Source: Undaria pinnatifida (taxonomy: Eukaryota; Sar; Phaeophyceae; Laminariales; Alariaceae). From it: a DNA stretch of 64,000 nucleotides. This document shows, one piece after another, positions 10,614 to 21,685 of the stretch (positions are counted from its first letter, which is position 1; every line of letters begins with the position of its first letter). The translations under genes were made by a program, and so were the position numbers. The stretch spans positions 13,146,011 to 13,210,010 of the forward strand of contig JABAKD010000007.1 in assembly GCA_012845835.1 (NCBI GenBank), in the 5' to 3' direction. A model generated the notes under the pieces. The model saw only the letters and a list, made by a program, of their open reading frames with translations, did not search any database and had not been told where the DNA came from.

Positions 10614-11305
10614 GCAATAATAGGAACTCAACCTCAAAGCCGCGTACAGTTCAGTGCTGCAATAGGACCAATAAGACCAATAGGAAGGAAGGAAGGAAGG
10701 CAGAGTTCTGTACGGTGTAGTCGAGAGAAGAACCACGACAACCCCTCAATAGCAGCAGTAGTCTAGTCTATAGTATTAGGTTTGCACGGCAGCCGAACAG
10801 TGCTAGGATGCAAATGGAAGTATCGGGGGGGACTACGCGCCCCTCCCCGAAGCCGCTCCCTCGAGCCGTCGTCAGTCTGCGTTCGAAGGGTGCCGACAGC
10901 GTGCGTTGGAAGCCCCTCCGACAGTGTGCGTTCGAAAAATATGTAGACCGGTGGGTATAAAAAAAGTAAGATCCGACACCACACTCCAAATTTTATTTTT
11001 GGTTTGGAAGCCAAATATACAGGGGGGGGAAATGTCAACATTTTGAATTAGGCACCCTCCAGCGTATAGGGAGGTAGTTAGCATACAAAAAATTTACACA
11101 AACGAATCAGACGATTCACAAACCGCAGTACCCATAATATTTTCTATGTAAACCAAGTCCATACTAAAACGCATACAAATCAAGAGCAGGGGATGTTGGT
11201 GAATTGTTCGCGCATTCTCAAATGGTAGTCACGGTCCTCCAAACACTACAACACCACCCAGCGTGTCTGCTTGTGCTGAGCACCGAGAAGGAAGAGCATT
11301 GACAC
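10614..11305. other. Intergenic DNA after the Copia-like element
   Basis: It contains a short (GGAA)n run near 10684-10700, three decayed copies of a TGCGTTCGAA-centred motif between 10870 and 10940, and an AT-rich stretch with a (G)9 run near 11027. Minus-strand ORFs overlap each other in three frames and have no domain. It could hold the upstream region of the ORF at 11306. Confidence 0.4.
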
Positions 11306-11842
11306 ATGATGGGTGCCTTCGATGTTGAGGAAGCAGGCACAGCGGCGCCGTTAACAACCCCTTCAGACGAGGCGCCGGTGCGCGCTCCCGGCACCGACCT
11401 AACCGACTACGCTACACGGTTGCCAGTCGGAGCACCATTTGCAACGCTTTTCAAACTCCCTTCGCAACGCAATGAGCCCAGTACGTACGTTATTGGGGCT
11501 CTGTCGGCGACAACACCACCAAAGATGGATACCCGGGTCGGATCGGTGAGTAGACAGGTCGTGAAGGATCACCTCATGAAGCTGCTGGTGGGGGTAGATT
11601 GTTCACTTTTTGAGTGGGAGGGGCGAAAGCTGCGCACAGAGACCACCTATATCCGCCCTCTGAAGTTTGTTATGGAACTAGACCCGGACATGAGCGTGGG
11701 TGAGATGACGTACGTGTTCAGCACGGAAAAGTTAATGTCCACGCAGGAGGTACTGGTTGGGACCGTGGGGCTCGTGGAGAGGTTTAAAGAAACTCTCCTT
11801 TCATGCGAACAGTTCCCTCTGTTCCTCTATACGCCGACTTAA
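11306..11842 (+). CDS. 178-aa hypothetical protein, N-terminal part of a broken gene
   Basis: The ORF starts MMGAFDVEEAGTAAPL and reads like real protein: a Pro/Ala/Thr-rich N-terminus (about 1-40), then a mixed alpha/beta stretch with RQVVKDHLMKLLVGVD, FEWEGRKLRTETTYIRPL and VGEMTYVFSTEKLMS. No membrane segment or signal peptide is visible. At the 3' end the frame runs out, but a +1-type shift near 11820-11836 opens a further coding-like segment (YADLIYTSDAARTSEEAPA). That suggests one longer gene with a frameshift or a missed intron. I do not recognise the family. Flanks are transposon-derived, so it may be element cargo. Confidence 0.5.
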   Translation: MMGAFDVEEAGTAAPLTTPSDEAPVRAPGTDLTDYATRLPVGAPFATLFKLPSQRNEPSTYVIGALSATTPPKMDTRVGSVSRQVVKDHLMKLLVGVDCSLFEWEGRKLRTETTYIRPLKFVMELDPDMSVGEMTYVFSTEKLMSTQEVLVGTVGLVERFKETLLSCEQFPLFLYTPT

Positions 11843-12559
11843 TCTACACTTCGGATGCGGCTCGGACATCAGAGGAAGCACCCGCATCATCTGCTGCTGG
11901 GACGGTGGGGTGTTCGGTCTGAAAAATGGAGGTGGTTGTGCGGGAACTGCGGCAACACGTTGGGGGGCAGGTCCAAGAGACCAAGGGACGCCCCGTCTGC
12001 CTTCTTCGTACAAGTATGTTCCCGCGCAAACCCATACGTAGTGCTTTGTTGGGTGAGGCGAATTTCCTTGCCTCGAAAACTCTAGCGATGACAAGTTTGC
12101 TTGTTCGTGTTATGACTTGATTTCCGCTTTCATTCCGTCGTTCGTGCATGTACATAATCGGCGTGTGCGCAGCAGGCCTTGCAGGAGAACGACACATGCG
12201 GCTTCTGTGGTGTGGTGGGTGTGAGGGCCTGCACGATATGGGTACATGTGCACCCGAAGGGGAAACAATGGACCAATCGTGTTCTCCAGCCGAATTTTCG
12301 CTGCACGGGGGGACGAGCGAATTGCCTTCTTCACGCTCAGCCTGAAAACGGCGTCAAAAGGCAGCAAGCCTTCGCAGTGCACTAACGTGCTCCTCAAGTG
12401 CCGTTTTAGTAAACATGCCCCTGAGTATGCAAGTACTATATAGCCCACCACGTGCGGACTGAACACGCTGTGGCCGTCGCCGTGAAGTCCAACGATCTCG
12501 TGTCTTTGGCAGTTCGGGCCATGTACGACGTGGACGAGTCAGAGAAAGTAGCCGTGTAG
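11836..12559 (+). pseudogene. Frameshifted Cys/His-rich (zinc-binding-like) continuation
   Basis: Pieces in successive frames form one Cys/His pattern: ENDTCGFCGVVGVRAC, then QPNFRC, then PSQCTNVLLKC, then YYIAHHVRTEHA at 12434-12469. The order CxxC...C...C...CTN...C...H...H looks like a zinc-binding domain. I recall similar CGFCG...CTNV..C modules in uncharacterised fungal and protist proteins, but cannot verify this here. A stop (TGA 11920-11922) precedes a coding-like KMEVVVRELRQHVGGQVQE segment. A GTATGT donor at 12014 and an AG acceptor at 12171 or 12183 are possible intron borders, though the phase does not fit. The segment ends at TAG 12557-12559. Probably a decayed gene. Confidence 0.42.
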
Positions 12560-12699
12560 GAGGGGGGGGGACGTGCAATACGTCACGAAAGCGTCCCAAG
12601 AAAGGAAACAGCGTGAAGATTCGACCACGCAAGCGATCACGTGGAAGAGGAAACCGACAGCAACCAAGCGGCGTTCTCATCGATATCGGTGGGTCTAAC

Positions 12700-12915
12700 G
12701 AAAAGAAGTAGGAGGAGGAGGCGGAGGAGGAAGACGAGGGGGGCGGCGAGGAGGAGGACGTGGACGACGAGGAAGAAGAGGACCACGAAGGGGTGGATGA
12801 GGACGAGGACAAACAGATAGAGAGGAACGAGGAAAACGAAGCAAATACATAGAAACAGAGAAGGAGGAGGTGGAGGAGCAAGAGGCGGAAGAGAAGGAGG
12901 AGAAAACAATCGAAG
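12700..12915. repeat. GGA-rich purine low-complexity tract
   Basis: About 200 bp of GGAGGA/GAAGAG-type sequence, almost pure purine on the plus strand. It gives Glu/Arg-rich readings on plus and Ser/Pro/Leu-rich readings on minus, which are artefacts of composition. It can form triplex DNA. Confidence 0.8.
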
Positions 12916-14030
12916 AGGACGCGCGAAGAGTTAATGGGGTAGGGAAGAAGGATGGTGGGTGTGGGCGTATGAGCAGCAATGCTTTACGCTGTTATCAGAA
13001 CCGGGCGGCACTGTACGTCGAAGAGGCAGTGGAGTCAGTTGGGTTGATTTTGGTACGTCTATTTGGAGTTCTGATAAGATTTTTAGCCCATGGTTTTTTC
13101 GCCTTGCATTCCGAAACATACACTCCGGCATATATGTATACATTAAACAAACCAAAACGTTGAACGCCAAGCAGTAGTGGACGCCATATACGCGCGCACA
13201 GAGCAGTGTCTGCGGGAGTGTTTAAGACAAAGACCGCACGAAACCCAAAACTTTCTTCGGCCCTCCAATATGGGAGGGGGGGGGGGGGGGGAGGTAATTT
13301 TGTGTCCGGGATTCAGATCCGCGTGCACCCTCGGTGACGTATATAATTCCTGTAATGAAGGGCCTCTGAAGTTAATTGCTGCACCTGTACCGTAGTCGCA
13401 CGGTTTTTCCTCCTAGGCGGTAGCGGGCGTGGGGGAGAAAACGGACAACGAAAAGATGGCCATGGGCTTGCGCCGCCAGCGGAACTGCGCAGTGACTTGG
13501 CGAACGCGAACAGTTATTAACGAGATCATGCTCACTGGGGAGAGCTGGTTGATGCGATGTACGCCTACCTACAAATGTCGTCTCTTCGAAGCCGCTGATA
13601 GTCAACACAACTTTCCTTTCAGGACGTTCCCCGCTACCGGCTCTTGCGGAGCTTAAAGCTCATCATGCAGCCAGTCGGCGGCTGACCCCGGCTACTGGTA
13701 ACGTGCTTGCTTTTTGTACTCGGTAGCGCTTGAAGCTCACGCAACCAGCCAATCGACTCCGATTCAAGGGGCTTGACTCTCATGTTTGGTGCGACTTGAA
13801 GCTCATACAACGAGCCGGCTACCTCCGACTAGAAGCTTGCTGCGGTTTAGTACACGACCAAAGCTACGGTAGAAGTACTGGGGGAACTCATTCTGTCACT
13901 TCAGGATTTGAGCAACTCGACACTCCAAAGAGTGACTCTTTACGTCGCTTCTGACTCAATTACTTTAGCTGAGTTTTTCGGCGGACTCGTATCGCTAAAC
14001 TTAAACAGCAGGGAAGCTCAACACCGGAGC
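12916..14030. other. Unassigned DNA with a G tract
   Basis: There is a G-run (about 13269-13291). A 75-codon ORF at 13429-13656 has no recognised domain. Between about 13725 and 13845 two to three copies of a GCTTGAAGCTCAYRCAACnAGCC-type motif occur, an imperfect short tandem repeat. No gene is supported. Confidence 0.4.
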
Positions 14031-14292
14031 CGTTCTACGGTAACCCCCCCACTTTGTTTTGAACTAAATCGATGGTATTTAAACCAGCTCCCGGCGGCAT
14101 CTCCTTAATCACGGTGCCCCCCTTGCCACCCCGACGTCATCGTTCGATATGATATGATAGTAATACTAGTCTTTCCCTTGCAAACGAAAACATGAAGACT
14201 ATTGTATATAGCATCTTTCCTCCTGTCGAGAGCAGCCATGAAACGTCCGTTAAAGAATATCGCCGGTTTTGGGGGGTGTACTATAGCAGAAT
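14031..14292 (+). mobile_element. MITE-B copy (about 260 bp)
   Basis: One end is TTCTACGGTAACCCCCC; the other is GGGGGTGTACTATAGCAGAA, its imperfect inverse. Internal landmarks shared by all B copies: AAACCAGCTCCCGGCGGCAT, a CACCCCGACGTCATCG block, and GAGCAGCCATGAAACGTCCG. Related copies occur at 24532 (minus), 27205, 36967, 59708 and 60694 (minus). No ORF is conserved, so this is a non-autonomous DNA element. Confidence 0.72.
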
Positions 14293-14394
14293 CAGTCACC
14301 GCAAACAAAATGGTCGGTCACTCGCGCGAGTGACCCCGCGTGTGACCCCGAGCCACTGCAACAAAAGCCCCCTACTAACAACAACAACAGCAGC

Positions 14395-14447
<53 letters not shown>

Positions 14448-14473
14448 AATAACACCCCTACCGCACGTAGCCT
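14293..14473 (+). mobile_element. MITE-A copy, right half, containing (AAC)n
   Basis: It contains the conserved palindrome GGTCACTCGCGCGAGTGACC and the GAGCCACTGCAAC block, and ends ACCGCACGTAGCCTTGG, the right terminus of MITE-A. A trinucleotide (AAC)n run of about 70 bp at 14376-14447 has expanded inside the element. The left half is missing and MITE-B abuts directly. Confidence 0.65.
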
Positions 14474-14521
14474 TGGTCATTCAATGGTATAACTCAGCCG
14501 ATCCATATCAAGTCTCGTTTA

Positions 14522-15215
14522 TATATTGTAAAAATTAAAATACACTCCAGCTGTGAGATCGAATATTTTGTCAAAACTCAGCTTTGCAAGCTGTGTGTGA
14601 TACTCCGATCGCGCGTATTACGGGTTGTGTGTCCTCATTAAGGATATAGGTCGGCGACTCCCCTTGCAACTACAGCGTAGCTATCAGGGTCAACAGGGTG
14701 ATGTTAGGCAGTCTGTGCGCGGAAACTATAAAACCCGTTTCTGAGGGGGACAAAATCTGACGGCTGTGGAAGGAAATGCATCAGTTTATCAAGTGAATCC
14801 TGAAAGTCGAATATCCGGTGAGGGAGGGCGGAGTTTTTAAGGACGTGGGGGCCTGATTTTGATCAAAAGGGGGGGAGGGGGGGGAGGAGACGGGTGGGGC
14901 AGGTCAATTTGTGCGTGGAAACTATAAATCCTTCTTGTGGGGGAGGGGGGGGGGATGTGGCGGGCGAGGCGGGGGGCGGGAGGGGAGGGCTTTAGGTCGC
15001 ATAGATGTAGGGGTTTGCTATACGCGTGGTGCTAGGTCTCGGCGATGGTGCGGGTGGTGGGGAAGGAGGGGGCGTTGGGAGTGGGGGTGGGTGGGAATTG
15101 CAGCAGCGGCATGGACGGCTCTAAAACGATATCGAAGCGATATCGAAGACGTGGCAAGTGTTTATGGCGGATTTCAATATTAGGTGGGGCGTTTAAGCGA
15201 GAGGAAGTGAGGAAA
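14522..15215 (-). mobile_element. R1 retroposon copy
   Basis: R1 is the name used here for a family whose shared end reads, on the plus strand, TTATAAAAATTAAAATACAC, then TCCAGCTGTGAGATCGAA. Next come conserved blocks ATACTCCGATCGCGCG, AAGGATATAGGTCGGCGACT, GCGCGGAAACTATAAAACCC and AACCGGTGAGGG-type spacers, with G homopolymers. Copies share this end but differ in length, so the true 3' tail is on the left and the element lies on the minus strand. Confidence 0.78.
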
Positions 15216-15347
15216 AAAAAGAAAGATATACCGGTATGTTATGATATAAATGCTCAACGAAGAGAGTGTGGCAAAGCAACAAGATGATCAACATGCTTTG
15301 CGCGCGTTGCGCGTCTCCGGCCGCTGCCATATCTCGGACACATGCCC

Positions 15348-15442
15348 CCTACCCCATTACTACCTCAGTACCATCCAGCTGCACTACCCCAGTACTACCC
15401 CACTACACATCCCCGGTACTACCCCAGTACTACCCCAGTAAC
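15348..15442. repeat. Minisatellite, CTACCCCAGTA unit
   Basis: Repeats of CAGTACTACCCC/ACTACCCCAGT, unit about 11-14 bp, six or more imperfect copies. Confidence 0.75.
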
Positions 15443-16570
15443 CGAGGCTGGTGCGTCTGCTAATGCTGTAGACTAATCATCATGGCTTCGACAGTTTCCC
15501 CTCTCTCAAGTCCCAAAAGGGTGCGTCGTGTCGGGAAGCTGGGGTCGGATGAAGTGCGGCCAAGGTGGAGGCCGGGGCGGACACAGCCAGATGACTATCG
15601 CTCGCTGTTCCCCTATAGCCGTAAGGGTTTGGCCACCCAAATGCCTACTACGGGTGATGCCTACGACGCCAGGGATACTGTACTACATATCGCTGTTGCT
15701 GGTGAGAGATACACATTTAAACACGCGCAAGTACGTGTTTGACTGCAGTGACAGGCATCTACCTCATGTGACGGTGTCGTGCCCACGTAGAAGGTATCCA
15801 CCAACTGTATATGAATGACGGGTACAGTCCAACAAAGGCTAGCCTCTAGCGCTTTCAAATCTCGTTGTTATTAACTGCTATGGTATCAAATGTGACTGAT
15901 AGTCCATAACATTAGCCCACCCTGAACAATCGAATGTTTCGCGACAAAATAGGCATTCGATGAGATGCGTCTACGACAACTGACGGTGTGGTGTCCACTT
16001 AGCAATTATTATGACTATCCGTCGACGTTGATTAAGACGGACATCCTCTAACGATGGATACCACTGCTAACGCCTCGTGACATGGTCGAGCGTGCAACGA
16101 AAAATTTGCTCCATACCAACAGTTCACTCTGAATAGTGGCAGATTGAAGATCACTCGACGGTAGAAGGGTGACTACTACCAAAAAACATCGAACAATCAG
16201 AATAGTATCGACACTACGGCTACTGCTTCTCCATAAACATTTTTCGTCCTGAATAGTCGCAGACGCACATCACACCACGATGGAAAGATGGTTAGCCCAA
16301 AACGACTCGTAGGTCGGGGAGAGTACATCGGCAGTACGAGTGTGTGACACAAAGGCTACAACATGAGTGTAAACTATAGACCTATCGCCATACCTAAATC
16401 AGGCAATTTTTAGAACATCTCTGGTTCGAGTTACTCCTTTGGTACACACTGGAGGGGAAGCTGGGGGGAAGCGGGCGTTCCTACAAAATCGAAACAGAGT
16501 GAAGAAAAGTCGGAAAGGAGGAAAAATGAACCTGAAGACGTAGCACGTTCCCAAACAAAGATTTGTCGGG
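15443..16570. other. Unassigned DNA
   Basis: Diffuse short repeats with CTGAATAGT(G/C)GCAGA and AACATCGAACAATCAGAATAG motifs occur between about 15900 and 16300. ORFs of 60-96 codons at 15482-15858 overlap on both strands with no domain. No gene is supported. Confidence 0.4.
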
Positions 16571-16612
16571 AGGTGACCCATTAGAGGTGACCCATAAGAG
16601 GTGACCCATGCT
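16571..16612 (+). repeat. Three-copy 14-bp tandem repeat
   Basis: GAGGTGACCCATTA, GAGGTGACCCATAA and GAGGTGACCCATGC follow each other without a gap. Confidence 0.9.
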
Positions 16613-17265
16613 ACGACAGAGGTAGCACATATTTCTGAAACGGTTTCTGAAGGGTGGCACTCCTTAAGCCAAAACTGTCCGAAGCAGGCAATTTTTCTTC
16701 ATGAATTTCGTTGTATACCTAGGCCATGAGACGTTTCATCCGATGTCCATATTATTTTTAACCAAATCAGTTTTTGAGAGAAGTCTTGAGCTCTTCCCAA
16801 ATAGAGGAGTAGTATTAGAAAAAAAGTGGTGCACCTTTATCGTAGCACGCGTCGGGTCGCCAACTGAAGACCCAAAGGGACAAGCGTGACGCTCTTGAGG
16901 TTGAGCGGAGAAGCGACGTGTAAATGCTACGGTATGATAAAAGTTGACCCATTGTTTATGAAGCCCCTCTCACCTGAGTATCTCTGTACCCATCCAACAA
17001 CTAATATGGACAAAAAGATAGAGTGCTATTGCACACCAGGTACCCGAAGAACAGTCTCATGTTCAAGGCATGCACCTAAACATTCTGGTTGGAAAAACGG
17101 TGAAGAACGGCATTTCGGCCGTTTCGGGTTATCGAGCCCCGTCGTTCAGAACAAAAGAGAACAAAAAAAATTAGGTTCTACCTCAATCCTAGCACGCGTG
17201 GAGTACAACTACACGTTAAACACTACCGCGGTACGGTACAACGGCACGGTACAAAGGCCAATGCG
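16613..17265. other. Unassigned DNA with dispersed short repeats
   Basis: A 129-codon ORF at 16886-17275 has no recognisable domain. Motifs such as TAGCACGCGT recur at about 16843 and 17191, and phrases like TTTCGGGTTA and CCGAAGCAGG recur near 18710 and 26200. I see no gene. Confidence 0.4.
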
Positions 17266-17634
17266 CGCACGGTAGGGGGGGTGCCCCGTTTTCCCTACCG
17301 GGTTTGAGCTATCATATCATATCATGTCATATCATATCATATCATATCATATCATATCATATCATATCATATCATATCATATCATATCATAACATATCAT
17401 ATCATATTATCATGCTCGGGCGAGTGACTCTGTACGTCGCTAACAAAAACTACATGGGCGCTTTTTCGTGGCGCAGCATATAGCTAAACGTTTGCATTCA
17501 ACGTTCATGTGCGCTAAATTTAAACAGCACCAGAGCTTAAGATCACCAAGGAACGTGGGGAGTTATTTGCGCGAGTGACCCCGTTCAACTGAAAAACATG
17601 CCCCCAAAAGTGACAAGCTTACCGCAGCTTTGGT
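17266..17634 (+). mobile_element. MITE-A copy with an (ATATC)n expansion
   Basis: The left end is CACGGTAGGGGGGGTGCCCC and the right end ACCGCAGCTTTGG; between them lie GGGCGAGTGACTCTGTACG, GGCGCAGCATATAGCTAA and TTGCGCGAGTGACCCCG, the MITE-A landmarks. A pentanucleotide run of about 100 bp (17312-17410) has grown right after the GGGTTTGAGCT block, as another repeat has in the 28.8-kb copy. Confidence 0.7.
17312..17410. repeat. (ATATC)n microsatellite
   Basis: About 18-20 units of ATATC with three variants (ATGTC, ATAAC, ATATT). It sits inside a MITE-A copy. Confidence 0.95.
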
Positions 17635-18790
17635 CCAAACCAGAGTTTCATCCCGCAACAAACGGTAGCGTTTTTACTGCAGGATACTTGTTGCGCCCGT
17701 GCTGACCGCCTCAAGCCCGACCATGCGCGCCGTTATATCTGCGCGTCTTGCCGAGTACGACTGCTTCAAAGCTAACTCTATGCACCAGCATAACTTCGCA
17801 CCAAGCTCCCATTTGCTTCGCCTGTGTCGAACCTTCTCCGTCTCACATGTCTCTGGCTACGGGGGAAGCTTGAGGTTAGCGCTTACCTGGATTCAAACAA
17901 CTCAATGGCATATTATTGTTTAGAGATATCGTACCTTCCCTTTCTTCCCCATGGAGCGTCCTGTCCATTACATAACGCATACCCCATTCCATGGAAAACA
18001 TTAGCCTCAAGCCCAAATCTTTTCCATAGGAAGATATCATTTTTGCTCTTCACTTCTTCCAATTATACTTCTTATACGCTTTGAATACCTGGAGGTTTAC
18101 AAACACGGAAAAGTCCTCGGTTGCCTTGTGTGCCATGTTCGTCTCACCCCCCATCATCCCTCTCTCCCCACTCAGGTGAAAACTCTTTACGGGCATTCAA
18201 GTGTGAACGCCACATGTATCGAGCTTGCAAGAGGACTTACTATTTTCCCATGCAGCCTGCTTGTGCAATTCCAACCCACGAAGCCCCCCGCCAAGCGCCG
18301 ACGTACCCACGTAAGCAACAATTGAACGTTCGGCATCACCCCCAGCCGAAAGACAACGACTTTCCACTGACTGCCACAATAGAAGACTTGACCGGTCCCG
18401 GCTTTCGTACAAAAAACTCAACCGACGGGGTTCCGAGTGGGCGAACTATACGCGCTCCGGGCACTCGCTTTGTTACTTGTGCTCTTTAAAAGCATCGACA
18501 TAGCGTAGATGCGGATTCTATCCTGCCCAGCTAAGGTCCAGAACTTCTATTCGCCGTCTTGGTGTTTTGCGTTGCCCCGTGTCACCCTCTACACAGGGCA
18601 GCATCACAATCTAGATATGGGTTCTCGGGGGCGTTACAGTTCTTGGTTTGCATACGCAGTATTAGCACGCAGACGCGTGCCGCGATGAAGGTGACCCTTT
18701 TCGGGTTACCAAAATTTCTGAATGACGAGGCGCCCGCCACTACCCGAAATCGTCGGAATGTCGTTACATTTTCGCCTGTCCCTTAAGAGT
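17635..18790. other. Unassigned DNA, one 122-codon ORF
   Basis: The ORF at 18121-18489 (plus) is Pro/His/Arg-rich with no recognised domain; the segment before it has 70-86 codon frames that overlap. I see no convincing gene. Confidence 0.35.
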
Positions 18791-18794
18791 ATGA

Positions 18795-19012
18795 ATTTTA
18801 TAAAAAATGAAAATACACTCCAGCTGTGAGATCGAAGATTTCGTCGAAACTCATCTTTGCAAGCTGTGTGTGATACTCCGATCGCGCGCATTACGACTTG
18901 TGTGTCCTCATTAAGGATATAGGTTGGCGACTCCCCTTATAACCACAGTGTAGCTATCACGGTCAACAGGGTGATTTTAGTCAGTCTGTGCGCGGAAACT
19001 ATAAAACCCGTG
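18795..19012 (-). mobile_element. R1 retroposon copy, short
   Basis: It carries the conserved end (AAAAAATGAAAATACACTCC) and stops after GCGCGGAAACTATAAAACCC, about 215 bp. The abrupt loss of homology at the right is the expected 5' truncation of a minus-strand retroposon. Confidence 0.8.
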
Positions 19013-20110
19013 ACCAAGGCCGTGGGATTAATTTTGTGTGATCAGTCTAATGGTCAGGTGGCACTTTCGGTTTACTCAAAGTCAATATCTTGTTTGGTTG
19101 GGCATAGTCTTACATGTTTAGACGGCACGTGTACGCTTGCCTGCGTAGGCTCGCTTTCAGACGCCCCCGCGACACACAGCCTGTATAGTTTGAGAGGCTA
19201 CACGCTGGTCAAGGTTAGGCAGGCGTGTAGAATTGAAGAGCTTCAAATATAAGAAAACAAGAAGATGGTTGGCGATTCCAAGCCGATGTTGGTTGGTTGA
19301 TTTGCTCAGCAGATGAATGCCGATGGGGAGCGAAGCTGGAGATTTGGAGTTAGTTACCGTGTGAGGGCGGTGCACGTGTCCGCCGCTCGTAGCTAACAAA
19401 ACTAGAAGATTCTTTGAATCCGGCACGCACAAAAAGGAAGGACCATTGCAACGGACCCTTGACAAGCGGCATCGACCGATATGATTCCAAGGTACGAACA
19501 CATGACCGTATGAGGAACGTTTAGTGACACCTAATGGACTTACGACCCTATGGTACCCGCTTCAGAGGGATATTGAAGGCTTTCCCCTCCCAATGTACCA
19601 GTAAGTACAGCATGCACCAGGTACTGGATATTATTTAGCCTGTAAACTGCTATGTATAATACGTCCAAGATATTGCTGATGAGTCTCCCGCTTGCCAACT
19701 ACTGCATCGGTGAACGACAACTGACAGACATAGAACTAGACTAATATTATCTGTTAATGGTGGTTCTTGTTAAATCTCCATGTATACGTACCAGATGACG
19801 TAGTGTTATCACGCGACGACAATTATGGCTACTGACAGGTACCATGTTTAGCGCCTAGGACTCCTAAAGCGTTAACTCAATGGATAACATTTCTGAACCT
19901 GCCTATCTATGCCATAGGCATGTTGACACTACACGCACGGCACAAGTTCGAGTTGTATCCCAAGTTAGTCTGCTTCCTTGCAAAGCTGCGGCAGCTCAAT
20001 TGCATAAACTACCGGTTCCTTCCGCAACAAATACTTGCGCAACAAATACTTCCGCGAAATCTTCAGATGTATTCCAGCTAATAATACTATTAATATTGTA
20101 CAGGGGCTCC
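19013..20110. other. Unassigned DNA
   Basis: Short overlapping ORFs only. From about 19500 the DNA has scattered ACG/TAC-rich phrases resembling the 15.9-16.3 kb stretch. No gene supported. Confidence 0.35.
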
Positions 20111-20119
20111 AAAACGGCT

Positions 20120-20235
20120 GAGCGAACAAATATCGCTCCATGTTGTTTGGCTTGTTGGTGTTCCTATTCCGCCCCATGCACGCGGCGATCAGGCCCATCG
20201 TTACCACGATATCATCAGCAGATCAAACCCAAAGT
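20120..20235 (-). pseudogene. Decayed hydrophobic exon 'Y', copy 1
   Basis: The minus strand reads ...TMGLIAACMGRNRN. Five further places between 20.9 and 22.5 kb carry the same pattern: an optional S(I/V)NG start, PFNHH or a variant, then FGLLGxMGLIAAxMGWN. The repeated protein-like pattern, despite different DNA decay, suggests one duplicated exon of a membrane protein. I do not recognise the family. Confidence 0.45.
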
Positions 20236-20299
20236 GGCTGAGTGGTAGTTCATTGCTTAAGGGCTATCTCTGACAAACGGCCACTCTAGTGCTTGCTTT

Positions 20300-20830
20300 T
20301 TATAATAATATAAATACACTCCAGCTGTGAGTTCGAAGATTTTGTCGAAACTCATCTTTGCACGTAGCTGTGTGTGATTCTCCGATCGCGCGTATTAAAA
20401 GTTGAGTCTCCTCATTAGACTAAGGATATAGGTCGGCGACTCCCCTTTACTACAGTGTAGCTATCAGGGTCAACAGGGTGATGATAGTCAGTCTGTACGC
20501 GGAAATTATAAAACCCGTTTTTTAGGGGGACATAATCTGACAGCTGTGGATGGAAATGTATCCTCTTATCAAGTGAATCCTGTAAGTCGAATAACCGGTG
20601 AGGGGAGGGCGGAGTTTTTAAGAACGTGGGGGCCTGGGTTTGACCAAGAGGGAGCGGGGGGGCGGGGGACGGGGGGCGGGACGGGGGGGCAGCTCAATAT
20701 GTGCGTGGTGGAAACAATTAGTTCTATCCTGTAAGTCGTACAACCAGTGAGGAGAGGGCGGAGCGTTCGAGGGTGTGGGGGTGGGGGTAGGGGTGGGAGG
20801 GGGCGGGCGGGGGACGGGGGCGAGGGGTTT
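20300..20830 (-). mobile_element. R1 retroposon copy
   Basis: It starts at TAATATAAATACACTCCAGC and has all conserved blocks plus two internal GTGCGTGG...GTAAGTCG(T) modules and G-rich runs. It ends near the CGAGGGGTTTCTCC junction. Confidence 0.75.
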
Positions 20831-20904
20831 CTCCTTGTACGAAGGCTTACCTTTAGCTGTATCGCTCCAGGTGTCCTTTGTCCCTTACCCTAACCCAACC
20901 CAAG

Positions 20905-20996
20905 CAAGACGCGATTTACCCCTCATCAAGCCAGTCAGGCCAAATACACGGTGGTGCTTGAACGGGACGCCACGGTACCGTTGACGGATTAGACTA
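20905..20996 (-). pseudogene. Decayed exon 'Y', copy 2
   Basis: The minus strand shows TCCGTCAACGGTACC, homologous to the TCCATCAACGGTAGCC of copies 4 and 5, then in a shifted frame GVPFKHHRVFGLTGLM. Frameshifts show it is dead. Confidence 0.45.
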
Positions 20997-21127
20997 TTCC
21001 TATTTAACAGTCTCTTGAGAGTGTCGAAAATCGTCCTAAGCGTAAGCGAGATTACTCTGTGTTGCCATTGCCCGGAATCCTGCTCCATCCCATGCAAGCA
21101 GCAAGCAGCAAGCAGCCTAACCCTAAG

Positions 21128-21408
21128 ACCAAGGCTAAGGTAGGGGGTACCCCCCCGTTTTTACTACCTGCTCTGAGCTACTCGCACGAGTAACTCTGGA
21201 CCTCACTATTCACAAATAGAACACGCGTTAGGTGCTTAGTTTGGCGCACCATAGCTGACCATCCCGTCAAGGATTCGTATCGAAGAACAAAAACAGCACC
21301 AAAGCCTATGATCGCAAGGAAAAGGGGCGTCACTGGCGCTAGTGACCCCCAGCCACGCCCAAAACAAGTTAACAAAAATAACCCTTATAATGGTACCGTA
21401 GCTCTGGT
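21128..21408 (+). mobile_element. MITE-A copy (about 280 bp)
   Basis: Left end CCAAGGCTAAGGTAGGGGG, right end TACCGTAGCTCTGG, an imperfect inverted repeat. Internal landmarks: CTCGCACGAGTAACTCTG, ACGCGTTAGGTGCTTAG, GGCGCTAGTGACCCC. A short AACCCTAAG telomere-like motif is just outside the left end. Confidence 0.72.
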
Positions 21409-21490
21409 GCTGATCAAACCAAGCAGGCCAAGGACGACGGGGTGGTTGGACGGGAAGACACCGCCATGATCGCACTGCTTCAAGCTCTTC
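21409..21490 (-). pseudogene. Decayed exon 'Y', copy 3
   Basis: The minus strand reads HGGVFPSNHPVVLGLLGLIST, the same pattern as the other Y copies. It directly abuts the right terminus of a MITE-A copy. Confidence 0.45.
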
Positions 21491-21659
21491 AAATAGGATC
21501 TCAAAAGTAATGACCTCGGCGTTGAGTCGCCTTTACCGTACTTCTGGACTATGGTCAAGAAGAAAAATATGGAAATCGGGAATGCTGGTTTGGCCCAAGT
21601 GTGCTTTCCGTAATGTGAGGTAATATGAGATATAATTCGGACAATTGCTCCAAACACTA

Positions 21660-21685
21660 CTCCCTAACCCTAACCCTAACCCGAA
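21660..21685. repeat. Short interstitial telomere-like repeat
   Basis: Three units of CCCTAA (TAACCCTAACCCTAACCC). Too short to mark a former chromosome end by itself. Confidence 0.7.

Noticed and set aside
12354-12881. 175-codon minus ORF rich in Ser
   Set aside because: Created by the GGA-rich purine tract and lies opposite the Cys/His segment.
14376-14447. (AAC)n run as a LINE tail
   Set aside because: No GTGAGAACAAC terminus or LINE UTR precedes it; it lies between MITE-A landmarks.
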